Of a DNA stretch of 64,000 nucleotides, positions 13,001 to 23,508 are shown piece by piece. The notes under the pieces were generated by a model, which saw only the letters and a program-made list of their open reading frames with translations, did no database searches and was not told where the DNA came from. Source of the DNA: Mytilus californianus (lineage: Eukaryota > Mollusca > Bivalvia > Mytilida > Mytilidae); assembly GCF_021869535.1 (NCBI RefSeq), contig NW_026262712.1, positions 109,303,640 to 109,367,639 of the forward strand, given 5' to 3'. A program made the translations under genes and the position numbers. Positions within the stretch are counted from its first letter, which is position 1; each line of letters starts with the position of its first letter.

Positions 13001-16000
13001 AAATTCTGATTTTTAACAGTGTTACTGGTAATTTCAACTTATGTTTGCTAAAAAGATCTGGATAGACAAAAATAAACCATGTCAGGAAAGATTTGTCTCG
13101 AATGATTATTCGTTGTGAAGGGCCCTGTAGACCACAATGAATTTTGAAGGAAGTTTGAGTCCATCAATCTAAAGTGGCATTTATTTATTCATGAAATAAG
13201 CATCAGTGAATATACCAAAAGATATTGTCAAAAATATCTAAAATCTAATTTGGCAAATTATTGCAGGATATTGAAATTTGCATCTAACTTTCCTATATTT
13301 TGATAAATTTCTGAATTATTTAAAACTTATTAAAACCCATTAACCCTAACCAATGAATTAACTTTAGATCTGAATTAAATAGAATTACTGCATGATACAG
13401 TTTACATACATAATGTCATTATTTTTATGTATTATTGCCAAAAAATCTCTGAAATAGTGAAAAAACCATTCACAGGTTTTCTATGAGTTATTTCCCCTTG
13501 TTTACACTCTCCGTTGTGAAAACATAATGTTACCATAAGTTGTCTGTCACGGAGAAGTAGAACAAGAGATGAGACTACTCATATTTACTGGTATCTCTTG
13601 TGGAAAATAACCAAGTTATAACAATGACACACCCGCAATACCTATTTCACAGTTAAATAAGAACACACATATACATTTGATTAGACTGGAGTGTCTGGAA
13701 AGAAGTCAAAGTGAACCAAGAAAGTTTACCCTATTTTCATATGGCACTGGATTTTAAATATTGATGCTATATCGCTTCAGTTAAACATATTCCGACAACA
13801 ACGAGACTATTTTTGGCATTTATTGGAGAGGAAGCTTAAGTAAACTGAAATGTTGCTACCTAGAACATATAGCTTCCAGCAAGGCAACAGAAAACAGAGA
13901 GTCTACAAGGCCTACTAGTTGGAAACAAGGGAGAGGTCATCAACATAGGAACAGATAAGAAAAAACTCTCTATCCATACACATACACATAATAGATTCAT
14001 GAGGACCATTTGATTTTTTGGTTGGAGAAAAGGGGGGATGGGGTTGAGCTTGGAAGATTTTTGGATCAAATATCAATTTTCAATGTTTTTGGGGTAAATT
14101 ATTTATTTTTGCTCTAGGCTGATTTAAATTAAATATTTTCATGTAAGGGGAAATGATCTAAAATCTGTGGCAAAGAAATTACTTATTTCTCTTGTAAACC
14201 TTCTGCAACAAATAATTTATTTTCAACAAAAAAATGTCTTATAATTAGTTTCCAAGGTCTAGACTTAACACATATAATAAGAACTTTGAATATAGTGGTG
14301 AAAGCCTAAATATTGTTAAAAATTTTCAATACCTTGGTATCATATTTTCATGTACGGGTAATTTCAATGATGCCAAATTAAAGCACATCTTGTACAGCAT
14401 GCAAGAAAAGTCATGTTTATAGTCTTAAGAAAGGCTAGAAAGTTGAATTTACCAATTGATATGCAATTAGGGCTTTTTGATACGATGGTTGTACCTATTT
14501 TGTTATATGGTGCAGAAGTATGCGGTTTTGAAAATTGTAATATTATAGAAAACTTGCATGTGGAATTTTGTAAAACAATTTTGAAGGTTAAAAAAGTACT
14601 GCTTATTGTATGATTTATGGAGAATACCATTACATATTCTTATCAAAGCTAGAATGGTTGGTTTTTGGCAACGTATCATGTGTGGCAAAAGAGAAAAAAA
14701 TTCATATACACTGTATTCTATATTGTATCAGCTTAGTAAAAGGGGTTTCTACCACTTTAAATGGTTGTCAGAAATTAAAAGAGATACTTTATATAAATGC
14801 GGATTTAATTTGATGTGGGATAATCAAATAATTGCTAAATCTGATAATATAATATTAGTAAGAATGTAAAGAAATGTTTGAGGGTGCTGAACTGGAGTAA
14901 TAATGTGATGAATTCTGCAAAATGTCTTAATAATAGAATATACAAATCTGATTTTTGTTTTGAGAAATATTTATTAGTATTACCATCTGATCTAAGAATG
15001 TATTTATGTTAATTCCATTGCCTTAGAAATAGATTGCCCATTGAAACTGACAGATTTTTAAATATTGATAGAACTGAAAGACATAGTAATCTCTGTAATG
15101 CTAATGAACTTGGTGATGAGTTAAATTACTTATTCAAATGTACCTTTTTCAACAATGTAAGAGCTAAATTTTTACCTTTAAATATGTGTAATAACCCAAA
15201 TGTTTTAAAATTTAAAGAACTGGTGAATACACCAGATTTATTTACAATTACTGGAATAGCAAAATTTTGAAGTGTTATTAAAACCTTTTAATACATGTGC
15301 TTAATCATGTTACTATAATTTGTACTTTCTGTCACATATTAGTATTCATTATGTATACTATCATTGCACCATTGTTTACCATGTTGTTCTAATGTAAATA
15401 TGTTCCAACTTTTATTGTTTGTTAAAATGTTGTATTAACCTACCCCATGTGGGGGCTTTTGTGAAATAAAATGTCGTATGTCTTATGTCTTATGTCTTTA
15501 TCAATGAAAATTTGCATCGTCTTGGTGGACCAAATTCTTGATTTTTAAGTTTGGTTATTTTCAGGTCCAGGTCAGTACTGTGACATTGGCTTGATAAAAT
15601 TTACTAGCACACGTTCATGAATTTGATATGGGTTATCAAATATCTGTATATTTTTATGAATGATCATATAAAATTATAACAAATTGCCATTGGAAGCATG
15701 AATACCTTCTCGAAAGCAGTTACATGTCAAACTGTACTTTAGTATAGAATCGTCAAACAAAAATTACGAATCCTGAGCAGATATATGATTTGTGTTTCCT
15801 AACCCCACCCCCCTTAATATAATCGTCCCAGTATATATACATAAAAAAACATCTAATAATTCAACCGGTTTTTCAACAAAAATAGGGTGCGAATGGACCC
15901 AGGGGGCGAACGTGTAAGATGCGAACGTGTATTGGGAGCGAACGGACCCGATACCAAAAACTACAACGAGAGAAGGTACTCTGGTACTTAGGAAGGGTAA

Positions 16001-19000
16001 GCTTGTCATGCTTCACTAGTAATTACCCTTGTATTGTTCTAAAAAAAGCAGTGTCAGTAAAATTTCTAGTCTGTTTGAGACAATAATGTCAAGCGTCATT
16101 TTTGAGAAAAAAAATTTGTATTGAGCTAGAACACTATTCTTTTAGCATTTTGTCAATATTTACCTACGTTATGCTCAATCAGTTCCATATGTTATGAAAA
16201 TATGGTTACGTGTTTTTTTGTAGGTACAAATACCATTTTTTAATCAGAAACTAGGATCTGTTAATTACACTTATCACAAAGACAAATTAGATGGAGGATA
16301 TAATGAAACAGCAGAAACTGAATATTTTCCAAGAGCAAATGTAATAGCCGACACTGATGATAATTCAGATGATGATCCATTCTTTGCTTGTCCAGAGCAA
16401 AATTGCTTAAATGTTTAAACAAACACCTCACGTCTTAGAATATCATATATGCATATATAAGCGTATATATATATATGCCAACATAGAAAATTGTTATTAC
16501 AAAGCGAAACTTCTCTGGGCTAAGACATGTGTTGCTGATTTTCATGAGCACAACGGTTTTGCTACAATTAGCTTTTGAATTTATATTGCAGAAAGATGAA
16601 CTTTTACGGTTTCTATAAGCCATTGAAACGTTTTAGTAAAATTGAAAAGGAAATGGTATGGTAGTATGGTTAAGGAATTATTACATGATATATACGTAGA
16701 ATGCAGTGCTACAGAAAAAAGACAAATATTTTATCAAACCTTTGATAATTTGAAACTATTTAAGAACGATGATGGAACAAAGAAATTTAACTCTGATGAG
16801 TGGTTACCACATCTCAAGTTTGGAGTGTATTTGCAAAATTTGTCAAACTTGAATCTAGATATCAAGCAAAGTCGTCATTAGTTAGAATTGAGAATTTGAA
16901 TGTAGTTGAGGACGAAGATTTGCAAAACACCTTGGCAGAATATTAAATGATGACATACCGGTATATGCTGTGTCTGCAGACTTGGCAACATATATCATTA
17001 TACAGATATAATAGACATTTCAACTTTACATTCATTCTTGTTGCAAAACCAGTACAGTGTAACTACAAAAAATGCCACCGTCATTGTATTAGTGTTTTAC
17101 TTTCCAGTATTAATTGCCTTGATACGTGTATTTTGAATTAATATAAAATGAAAATGATTAAAACATGTTATTTTATGTACATGAAATCCGACAGTTAAAG
17201 TCTAAATGAAGTTAAACAGTGCTAAGGGTCATTTTGAACTTGCAGTGAGGTGTGAGCTTTTTGTACATGTTGAAGGCATCACTGTGACTTTAAGATGAAG
17301 AACAGCAACAAAAGCTCTGCTAATTTTCTAGGATTTTATCAAGTAAATATAAAGATTTTTCGTCATGAATCTATACAACATATCCCTCCTTTTTAATTTA
17401 GATATAGTAATTGGTGATTTGATAAATTTTCTCCACATGTCTTATTCCATTGGAAAGATTCATATGAGTATCCACAATAGTGAACCAACCAACCATATCC
17501 CCTCAGCGTTTCTTCTTTTAACAAATTATTTAAAACCAGAAGGGCTAGCTTGACACGTAATTATTGGCTGTCCTGAATCCATTCGATCCTTTTGTAAAAA
17601 AGGACTTATATACCCTTGCTAGTGATAGCTGGGGTATATATAATATTCATAATGTCGGTCTGTCTGTCTGTCTGTCCATCTTTTTGTTTGTAATATATCT
17701 ACAATCCTTAAGTCCGCTTAAAGTACAGAATGTATTTAAACCAAACTAATGATGTGTCTTGTGGGGGTTGTGAAATTGTGCAACATGTGTTTTTTTTTTT
17801 TATCTATTGACGGTTTATGGGGCTGTGAAACTTTGGACCAAAAAGGAGAAAATCAGTAGTGGTGTAGTGTAACTACCTGTGGTCCGCAACTCCTCCGCAA
17901 CCACTAAAGGGTTTAATGTGGAAGTTGTATGAGATACTAATTAGATATTTTAGGTGTGCATCATATGTTTATTTTCTACAAGGTGGGGCCCCAGAGGGGA
18001 ATTATTGATGGGTCCAAATAAGAAAAATTTCATTGATATGGGATAACACCTGCTAAACCACTATTCCTTCTAAACTAATAATTTTATATTGATAACTATA
18101 ATCATTTGTTGAAATTGATTTTTTTTATATTTTGTAGATATATGATTAGGGTTTAAGAAAAAACAAATGGCATTAATATATTTTTGCCACTTTAGAAAAT
18201 ATAGACTTTTAAAAATTAGAAAATTTCACCATTTTAGCAGTTTCGTAAAACTTCTGATATTTAGACCAGCATGAGCAAATATAGGAAAAAAATTTAACCT
18301 CAGGCGTTAATATAAATTGACAGTTAAAATACAGTTTTACAAAATAATATTACCAATAAAACAGTTTCATGTTGATAAACACTGGTATTTGTCAGCTTAA
18401 GTCTGCTGAAATTGGCAAATTTTCAGCTTTATTTTCACCATAAATGGCTATATATAGATGGCGCTCCATGAAGAGAGTACCATTGAATATATTTAAAAAT
18501 AATTTGATCAGAGAGTAGTTGCCATGAAGGTATCATGTATGCAAAATTTGAGGTCAATATGATAACATTGCATTTGGAGACTAATGCATGGTTTTCTGGC
18601 AGACTGGCTCAATGGTTTTCTGGCAGACTGGCTCTTGATATGAATTTGTACATGGGACAAATGTTCGCTTTTATTATATATTATATTTTTTTCAGACAGT
18701 GCATATGACAAGTATACCATTCATAACATTTTCTAGGATGTAAATGATATTCAGACTTTAATATGATACATAACAAAATAATTTAAAGTGTGTCTGGATT
18801 GCATTGCTGATGAACATTGTTGAATCATAGATCTAATCTCATCATTTACATTGGTTTACTAGTGTTTACAGCGTTTGTAACCACACGAGCGTCGCTCTCA
18901 AGAGGCCGTACTGGGTGTAAACATTTCAATTTTATAAGCAGATTCCTCGGAATAGTTTGGCTGCTTGAAAGATTTCAAAGGGGGTTTGGGAAAGATCTTA

Positions 19001-22000
19001 GATAGTTTGGGATATATAAACCATACTCACGTATACAAATAGGTGGTGGAAAACTCCATTTGTCGCCTGAACATATGATCATTTTTTTTCCAAATAACGT
19101 GTATTTACGATAGCATCTGAACTTTGCGATTCTGCCTCTTGCTCGTAGTCTTACTCGACCATGTGCCGGATTATCTAAGGTTGAACAATTTACGCCCAAA
19201 ACTGAAAGCAAAAATATGATTGGTCAAATGAATAGAAATAATGTTCAAAAGGACGAACCATAGTAATATACCATCACATTTGTGACAAAAATTTTTTACC
19301 TTTTTGAATAATCTGTCTTAAATGATTTCTTATTATTTCGTCATTGGGAGAACTACGTGTTTATGATACTAGTAGTCAGTTATATTTATTACCATCTATT
19401 CATATATATTATAATGTCTAGATAATTTACTTTGAGTAAAACATTAAACGGCACCAATTTTACTGCACCAGAAATAAATCATATGTACATTTGTTTGTTT
19501 ACAATTTTACCCTATACTTTTAAAATCCTTTATTTTTGTATATAATGTTTCCTTCTGCGTACCGTGGCTGATTTTGGGTTATTGTAACACATGACATACA
19601 CACTGAAATCGGTGTAATCATTTAAAAATACCATTGTAAAATTGTATATGAAATAGAAATTATAAGTGAGTTGTTTTCAAAAATAATGTTTCTATGTCGT
19701 TCAATATTTGGAAGGGAAATTCAGAACAAGAATGCAAAAGGCCCTTTACATGCTGATAAATAAATTTATCATATATATCAGAATTAAAATTGTGTGCGGC
19801 AGACTCGCGTTTCGTCTACAAAAGACTCATTAGAAACGATCGAATATGAATAGAAATAAAAGGCCACATACAGTACGAAGTTGAAGAGCATTTATACTAC
19901 CCTTTAATTTCTATCACTTTTAAATTATCTACATTTTCTTAATGACTGAATGAATTATAAATAATATTGAATTAATCCCGATATATACACAACAGCATGA
20001 GTGGTTGTTTCTTCAAATAGATAGTTCAAAGTATTATATTGACACTAAACATTGTAGATAAAATCAACTAATACTACAATATTCTTGGCTAGAAAGGATA
20101 ATTAATAAGGGTATTAAAATATTTCAGTACTGTTTACTTTGTCTCTTTAGAAGTTATATAATGCTATTATATTAAGTCAAAGTTTAGCAACTAGGACAAA
20201 CAAAACTTGCATAAGACTATAATGCATATTGACTAGGTTGAAAATCATAAAGATATGAATAATAAAGGATAAGGACATTCAGCTGTTACATTGTTGACGT
20301 GTCAAACTCATTCAACATGGTCAAACTATTCAAATCAGAAATAGTAACAGTTTTTAACGCCAACACCTTAATATCTTAACAAGCATACGTTATGTTAAAG
20401 ATTGATAGATTGATTGATTGGTGTTTAATGCCACTTTCAGCACTATTGTGCTATTTCGTGACGGACACTTTTTATTGGTGGAGGTTATATTGAAGAAATT
20501 AAGTCGGATTAAGTTGTGAAAAATCTACCTGGTAGAGTAAGAAAGACTACCAACCGTTCCAACAATTCAAAAATCGTAAACGTAATGGAGAATTTAGTAG
20601 TTTATAACCCGCTTATTTTTTTTTATTGTGTAGGTCTGCACGGTTCTTTTTCGTAATATTTTCTCCTGTTTCAGTACTTATGCGTCCTTGGTTTTCAAAG
20701 CGTTCCTGATGACGGCTAATACAGAAAAGAGCTTCGGACGTACACTATTTTAATTGTGTTATCTCATTTTTTTCCCCGGGCAATGGGTATATACCAGGCA
20801 TGGGGCGAATTACATTGCAATGTAATGCCTTATATTTCAATTACTTTGACAAAACCATGCATTAAATTACAATTACTATTACATGCATCTATCAAAGTAA
20901 TGCATTGAATTACACATTACATTTGTAAATTTTATTATCAAGTGAATAGAAAAATCAAACATCTAGAAAAACCACATGAAGTCACAAATACATCTCTGTG
21001 TTTTCTCTAAAAAGAAATTACAGAAATGAAGTTTAATACTTATTTTAACTTAATGTTGACTTTACTTTTATAAATATACATTTGTTTTTTTAATTTCAAT
21101 CAAAATATTCACTGAGAATTTCTTTCCTTATTATATAATAAACATAGAGTTTAATTTATGACTAAGTGTCAAAATGGCGAAAAGACTGATTGTAAAACAA
21201 ACTAATTAGTGTTTTATGACAATGTTCAATTATTTATTATTTAAATATCACAAGGTATTCATTGATCTTTTGACAACAATGGAACACTTTTACAGTAATG
21301 CTTTTCAAATAGCAATCTTTTTATGCAGGAAAATGTATGAAATAAAATGAAATAAAAAAAAGTAACTCAATCTGATATGCAGTGTTGTGTTATCCATTTA
21401 GAATTATAATTTGGTCATTCTAGTATTTATACCACTTTTTAAATGTATGTGTGAAATATTACAGACATAATAATACAATATCTTAATCATTGAAAGTCGT
21501 ACCTTAAGATGAGTTACAAAATTTGATGTTATCCTTAGATATAACAGAAAAGCAGTGTTTGCATTTTGCCTTGAAATTTGTATTTTTATCATTAATATTT
21601 CCAGGAAAGTAAAAAAAGATCTAGAGAATTCGACATGTCTCTTCAATATAACAAAATCCACTGCAAATGATCACTTTTCACTAAAGTAGATTAACCATTT
21701 TTTTCAAGTTCTACATGGGACTAGGTTATATACCGCTGCTTGTGGACTATTAGTCCTCGAAGATATGATCAGATTGGTAGTCCGTGATTCGGAAATGACG
21801 TGATTTATGAATACTTTTTTTTCATTTTCCTTTTTTAAAAAAGAAAGAATTGAGAAATTAAGGATTTAACTCTCTCAGGTAAGTTGACCCTAAATTGATT
21901 TAGCTTTTATTTTAGGTTTCTTTTCGTCATATAGCTTTTCCTGATATTCATATAATGAAGACATAATCTTTCAAGCAGTTTAAATGAGGTCTGGGGCTGG

Positions 22001-23508
22001 CATGTCAGTAACTGCTAGTAGTCTGTTGTTATTTATGTATTATTGTTATTTTGTTTATTTTCTTTTGTTTCCTATTCTGACATCGGACTCGGACTTCTCT
22101 TATACTGAGTTTTACTGTGCGTACTGTTGTGCATTTGTTTTTTTCTACATTGGCTTGAGGTATAGGGGGAGGGTTGAGATCTCAAAAAACATGTTTAACC
22201 CCGCCGTATTTTTGCGCCTGTCCCAAGTCAGGAGCCTCTATAGCCTTTGTTAGTCTTGTATCATTTTTAATTTTAGTTTCCTGTGTATAATTTGGAGTTT
22301 AGTATGACGTCCATTATCACTGAACTAGTATACATATTTGTTTAGGGGCCAGCTGAAGGACGCCTCCGGGTGCGGGAGTTTTTCGCTGCATTGAAGACCC
22401 ATTGGTGGCCTTCGGCTGTTGTCTGTTCTATGGTCGGGTTGTTGTCTCTTTGACACATTCCCCATTTCCATTCTCTATTTTATTTCACGTGTTTTGGTAT
22501 TTATACATTCTTTGCTTTCAAATATTTTCTCTTGAGGTTACTTCAGACAAGGGAAGCGTTGCGGATGCATACAATATATAGAGTGCAATTCATTTTTTAA
22601 CCTAGCTTCATATAGATGAATAATTAGTTATCCTTGAAAATCACTTCGTGGTTTTATAACAAACAGTTTCCTTCTGTTTTAGGAGTTATTCATTTTACAC
22701 CACAACCAGTTAATTTAGCATATTAAAAAAATGAAACAAAGTGACTTAGTTAACATTTGGTCTAGAAATTATGCTAAATTTGTTTTCACTTTAAAAGAAG
22801 TGGAAAGTCCCCCTTATGTACACAACCATTTTTCTCAATGTTCTATTTTACAAATGTGGAAAAAAGTCTACGTCAATCTGATTTATTCATCACACTTTTT
22901 CATGAGTGTTTTTTACTTCTGTTTAATAACGTTTTATTTAGCCCTAGTCATGAAAGCAAGGAAATAATTATTTTATCTCTGATTATCATAAATGTGTAAA
23001 ATTTGTTCATACCCTCTTCGTAGCTATTTATATATATTGTTACTTTTAACGATTTTTGCACACTTTATTTAAGTACGCTGGGTTTTTGTTCGACAGAAAT
23101 AAGTTTTTGAAGTCTCAAATGACCTGACTATGTATTTAACTTTCATATAATTTTAGGATTCCAAAAGAATGAATATTAAATGATTTTTAAATAACGAAGG
23201 GTTGAATTCAAAATTATAACATGTCATCTCTTGAACAAGATCTCTGCTAAGTATAACGAAACATCTTGCAAAAGATCTCTGCTAAGTATAACGCAACATC
23301 TTGCAAAAGATCTTTGCTAAGTATAACGCAACATCTTGCAAAAGACCTTTGCAAAGTATAACGCAACATCTTGCAAAAGACCTTTGCAAAGTATAACGCA
23401 AATAATACAAAATATTAACCTTCTATTCAATGATGCACCATATTACTTACCTTGCCGAATTTCCAATACTACTATTGATAAAATAATTAGCAAAATTACA
23501 GTCCTCAT
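1..23508 (-). CDS. Gene 1: sushi-sushi-MAM type I membrane receptor, partial at C-terminus (8 exons)
   Basis: The coding exons are 23451-23508, 19031-19201, 10852-11016, 9837-9995, 9415-9555, 6835-6980, 4505-4586 and 1-1040. They join in phases 1,1,1,1,1,0,1 to give 654 open codons with no stop. Residues 1-19 are a hydrophobic signal peptide. Sushi domains cover about 20-76 and 77-131, each with four cysteines and a Trp near the end. A MAM domain covers about 132-307, with the CDFE..CGW start, the GNQGDEW block and the IsvDD end. A Thr/Ser-rich stalk follows to about 590, then one transmembrane helix (about 592-614) and a basic cytoplasmic tail that runs off the left edge. The fold predicts a cell-surface recognition or adhesion receptor; sushi and MAM modules bind other proteins, but no ligand can be named. 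Gene 2 is its paralog in the same orientation, 9 kb upstream. Exon joins are inferred from splice signals and phase, not from transcripts. Confidence 0.85.
1592..1975. repeat. 28-base minisatellite, about 14 copies, in the last intron of gene 1
   Basis: The unit reads approximately attgctatataattcagcag plus atccaaac. Copies differ at a few positions (cagcag, ccgtag or cagtag variants). The array lies between the last MAM exon and the stalk exon of gene 1. Confidence 0.9.
2890..3120 (-). pseudogene. Decayed duplicate of the gene 1 stalk exon
   Basis: On the minus strand this stretch lines up with part of the stalk exon around 700-880. GAATTAGCAGCTTCGCCTAC corresponds to GAACTATCAGCTTCCCTTAC. 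GCATCAAAAATAACTTCTGG corresponds to GCATCAAACATAACTTTAGG. The protein keeps LAASPTGVIF against LSASLTGVLS, but the two alignment blocks fall in different frames, so a frameshift has occurred. No transmembrane segment follows. Most likely it is a non-functional partial exon duplication; a retained alternative exon is less likely. Confidence 0.65.
3413..3500 (+). repeat. Mytilus-type dispersed repeat family A, short copy
   Basis: Contains 'aaattgagaatggaaacggg' and 'gtcaaagagacaacaacccg', recognisable as the same element found at 7163, 22.4 kb, 39.3 kb, 46.2 kb and 60 kb. Truncated after about 85 bases. Confidence 0.75.
4505..4586 (-). CDS. Gene 1 exon 7: MAM domain end
   Basis: An 82-base exon (phase 0 to 1), the same length as in gene 2. 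It reads FIIEGTKLKSHLSDISVDD then LYNC, the closing MAM strand with its IavDD motif and last cysteine. Acceptor is TTTTCAG and donor is GTAAGT. Confidence 0.85.
5480..6500 (+). mobile_element. Decayed reverse-transcriptase fragment, split by a 288-base insertion
   Basis: Plus-strand frames with several breaks carry an RT palm motif (VYIDDLLSLN near 5704-5735), then TTESRSASYFDF. After the insertion at 5961-6248 they resume with LKSTLHEFY-like and HHELIDRHELSVSQ sequence. That last block matches the fragment at 11.3-11.8 kb (FYGRHYELVDRYGIFVSQ). It is the 3' part of an RT-bearing retroelement common in bivalves. I cannot settle whether it is a LINE or a Penelope-like element. Stops and frameshifts show it is dead. 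Confidence 0.65.
5961..6248. mobile_element. MITE-like element with hAT-like ends inside the RT fragment
   Basis: Begins caggggtgtgaaaatatc and ends with ttttttcacatccctg, so about 14 terminal bases are inverted copies with small differences (CAGGGgTGTGAAAA against CAGGGaTGTGAAAA). The length of 288 bases contains no coding sequence. The RT homology stops and resumes at its borders. No clean target duplication is visible, so the family assignment is tentative. Confidence 0.5.
6835..6980 (-). CDS. Gene 1 exon 6: MAM domain part 3
   Basis: A 146-base exon entering in phase 1 and leaving in phase 0 at GTAACT. It encodes VGRLKIYIGEM and, further on, EVFGNQGDEWIKGQ, matching the MAM 'G.L.v......... 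GnQG..W' block. In phase 0 it would stop after four codons, which fixes the phase-1 junction. Confidence 0.85.
7163..7340 (+). repeat. Mytilus-type dispersed repeat family A
   Basis: Reads 'gagaatggaaatggggaatg', then the caaagagacaacaacccgacc core, then 'cccgcacccggaggcgtcct' and 'agctggcccctaaacaaata'. The same order is seen in the copies at 22.3 and 60.1 kb. Confidence 0.85.
8405..8820 (+). repeat. Mytilus-type dispersed repeat family B
   Basis: Full-looking copy starting 'ataagaagatgtggtatgag' and running through 'accattataggtcaaagtac', 'aagctataaagggccccaaa' and 'ttcctgacttaggataggtg'. Closely similar copies lie at 55375 and 63020; more diverged copies lie at 31757 and 35645; part of the family is reversed at 62775-62985. 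Confidence 0.85.
9415..9555 (-). CDS. Gene 1 exon 5: MAM domain part 2
   Basis: A 141-base 1-1 exon, the same length as in gene 2. It reads GHYMFMESSSP, then ARLLSPYFP, then LCFEIWYHMLGP, which is the central MAM sequence (aiLlSP..., C..F.YHM.G). The donor is GTATGC. An upstream GTAGGA is also present, but only GTATGC keeps the phase needed by the next exon. Confidence 0.9.
9837..9995 (-). CDS. Gene 1 exon 4: MAM domain part 1
   Basis: A 159-base 1-1 exon, exactly as long as its counterpart in gene 2. It encodes the MAM N-terminal signature CDFEDENICGW, then W-rich strand residues and RTGPKYDHTLG, the usual 'tGP..DHT' block. The donor is GTAGGA. Confidence 0.9.
10852..11016 (-). CDS. Gene 1 exon 3: sushi/CCP domain 2
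   Basis: A 165-base 1-1 exon between a TTTTTTCAG acceptor and a GTACGT donor. The four sushi cysteines lie in GCDE, FKCA, ITCD and PSCK, with the conserved Trp in ATWSAQIPSC. It corresponds to the second sushi exon of gene 2, which is 171 bases. Confidence 0.85.
11300..11765 (+). mobile_element. Reverse-transcriptase C-terminal fragment, same family as 5480-6500
   Basis: One open frame reads YYDFNFPMVNFPF, then PAYGVYIFKLIRYYRAC, then KFYGRHYELVDRYGIFVSQ. It is followed by 3' sequence ending 'ccggagcacctgagatcacc'. The order equals the end of the RT protein of bivalve retroelements. The fragment lacks the catalytic half and sits in gene 1 intron 2 on the opposite strand. Confidence 0.65.
11740..11925 (-). 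repeat. Dispersed repeat family C (reversed)
   Basis: On the minus strand it reads through 'aaactgacaacgccatggct' and a 'gcaacacgaacccc' region, equivalent to the family C copies at 27600-27778 and 27880-28035. It directly follows the RT fragment, so it may be that element's 3' untranslated tail. Confidence 0.6.
14240..15500 (+). mobile_element. Non-LTR retrotransposon 3' fragment with heptamer tail
   Basis: Broken plus-strand frames read FQYLGIIFSCTGNF, then KARKLNLPIDMQLGLFDTMV, VPILLYGAEVCGFEN and FCKTILKVKK, then IKARMVGFWQRIMCGKREKN. The block at 15034-15270 follows, with a C..C-type end (SNLCNANELGDELNYLFKC). These match the thumb and C-terminal region of LINE ORF2 proteins. The 3' end carries aataaaatg and then repeats of ttatgtc (15470-15500), as expected for LINEs that end in short tandem units. 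Several stops and frameshifts make it inactive. Confidence 0.75.
16240..16925 (+). pseudogene. Decayed C2H2 zinc-finger gene of the kind expanded in bivalves and corals
   Basis: A plus-strand frame reads TAETEYFPRANVIADTDDNS then FFACPEQNCLNVF. After a one-base shift at about 16410 it reads KQTPHVLEYH, together making a C-x4-C...H zinc-finger-like piece. Further on, 16640-16860 reads VKELLHDIYVECSATEKRQI then LFKNDDGTKKFNSDEWL, a C-terminal module I associate with these families. A second shift near 16820 leads to KFVKLESRYQAKSS and then a stop at about 16944. At least two frameshifts mark it as a pseudogene. Its origin, gene or transposon passenger, is uncertain. Confidence 0.45.
17560..17700. 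repeat. Dispersed repeat with (tctg)n run
   Basis: 'ggacttatatacccttgcta' followed by 'gatagctggggtatatataa' and a gtctgtctgtctgtctgtcc run. A comparable gtccgtccgtccgtcc-bearing repeat is at 34480-34810. Both resemble widespread molluscan repeats. Confidence 0.45.
18588..18634. repeat. 24-base tandem duplication with an inverted third copy at 12783-12806
   Basis: atggttttctggcagactgg plus ctca occurs twice in tandem here, and once reversed about 5.8 kb away in the same intron. The flanks do not clearly match. Confidence 0.6.
19031..19201 (-). CDS. Gene 1 exon 2: sushi/CCP domain 1
   Basis: A 171-base symmetric 1-1 exon between a TTTCAG acceptor and a GTGAGT donor. It encodes a complete sushi repeat: four cysteines in the contexts NCST, FRCY, IICS and PICI, with KWS before the last. 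It is unusually rich in arginine and lysine (RVRLRARGRIAKF), which suggests a basic binding face. Confidence 0.85.
20403..20600 (+). repeat. SINE-like molluscan repeat fragment
   Basis: 'gattgattgattggtgttta' then 'tgccactttcagcactattg' and 'gacggacactttttattggt' followed by 'ggtggagg' is a sequence type I recognise as highly repeated in bivalve and gastropod DNA. No tRNA-like promoter boxes were verified. Confidence 0.45.
20795..20960. mobile_element. Possible DNA-transposon end rich in attac/gtaat motifs
   Basis: 'caggcatggggcgaattaca' is followed by many ttacattgcaatgtaat-like inverted words. This resembles hAT-type ends with subterminal repeats. I did not find the partner end, so this is weak. 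Confidence 0.3.
21975..22490 (-). repeat. Mytilus-type dispersed repeat family A, long copy
   Basis: Reversed copy. It has 'gtcagtaactgctagtagtc' at one end, 'catgtttaaccccgccgtat' in the middle and 'tctctttgacacattcccca' at the other end. The open frame at 21984-22253 is not a gene but part of this repeat. Confidence 0.85.
23239..23403. repeat. 35-base minisatellite, 5 copies, beside gene 1 exon 1
   Basis: The unit is gatctctgctaagtataacg plus caacatcttgcaaaa. Five copies end about 48 bases from the exon 1 donor, inside intron 1. Later copies carry the gacctttgcaaagtataacg variant. Confidence 0.9.
23451..23508 (-). CDS. Gene 1 exon 1: start codon and signal peptide
   Basis: Translates as MRTVILLIILSIVVLEIRQ, a short basic start followed by a hydrophobic core, then ends in phase 1 at a strong GTAAGT donor. 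The next sushi exon starts in the matching phase. The layout mirrors exon 1 of gene 2. A 35-base minisatellite lies about 50 bases inside the following intron. Confidence 0.75.

Larger units (their letters stand above)
11017..19030 (-). other. Gene 1 intron 2 (8 kb), filled with dead elements
   Basis: Contains the RT fragment at 11.3 kb, the LINE fragment at 14.2-15.5 kb, the zinc-finger pseudogene at 16.2-16.9 kb and small repeats. The remaining 12-14 kb and 17-19 kb parts show no exon with matching splice signals and phase. Confidence 0.6.
19202..23450 (-). other. Gene 1 intron 1, no coding sequence seen
   Basis: Besides the SINE-like piece, the transposon end, repeat family A and the minisatellite, the 4.2 kb is AT-rich and shows no exon fitting the gene's phase. 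Confidence 0.6.

Noticed and set aside
23239-23403. CRISPR-like array
   Set aside because: The units are contiguous with no spacers, and the DNA is eukaryotic. It is a minisatellite.
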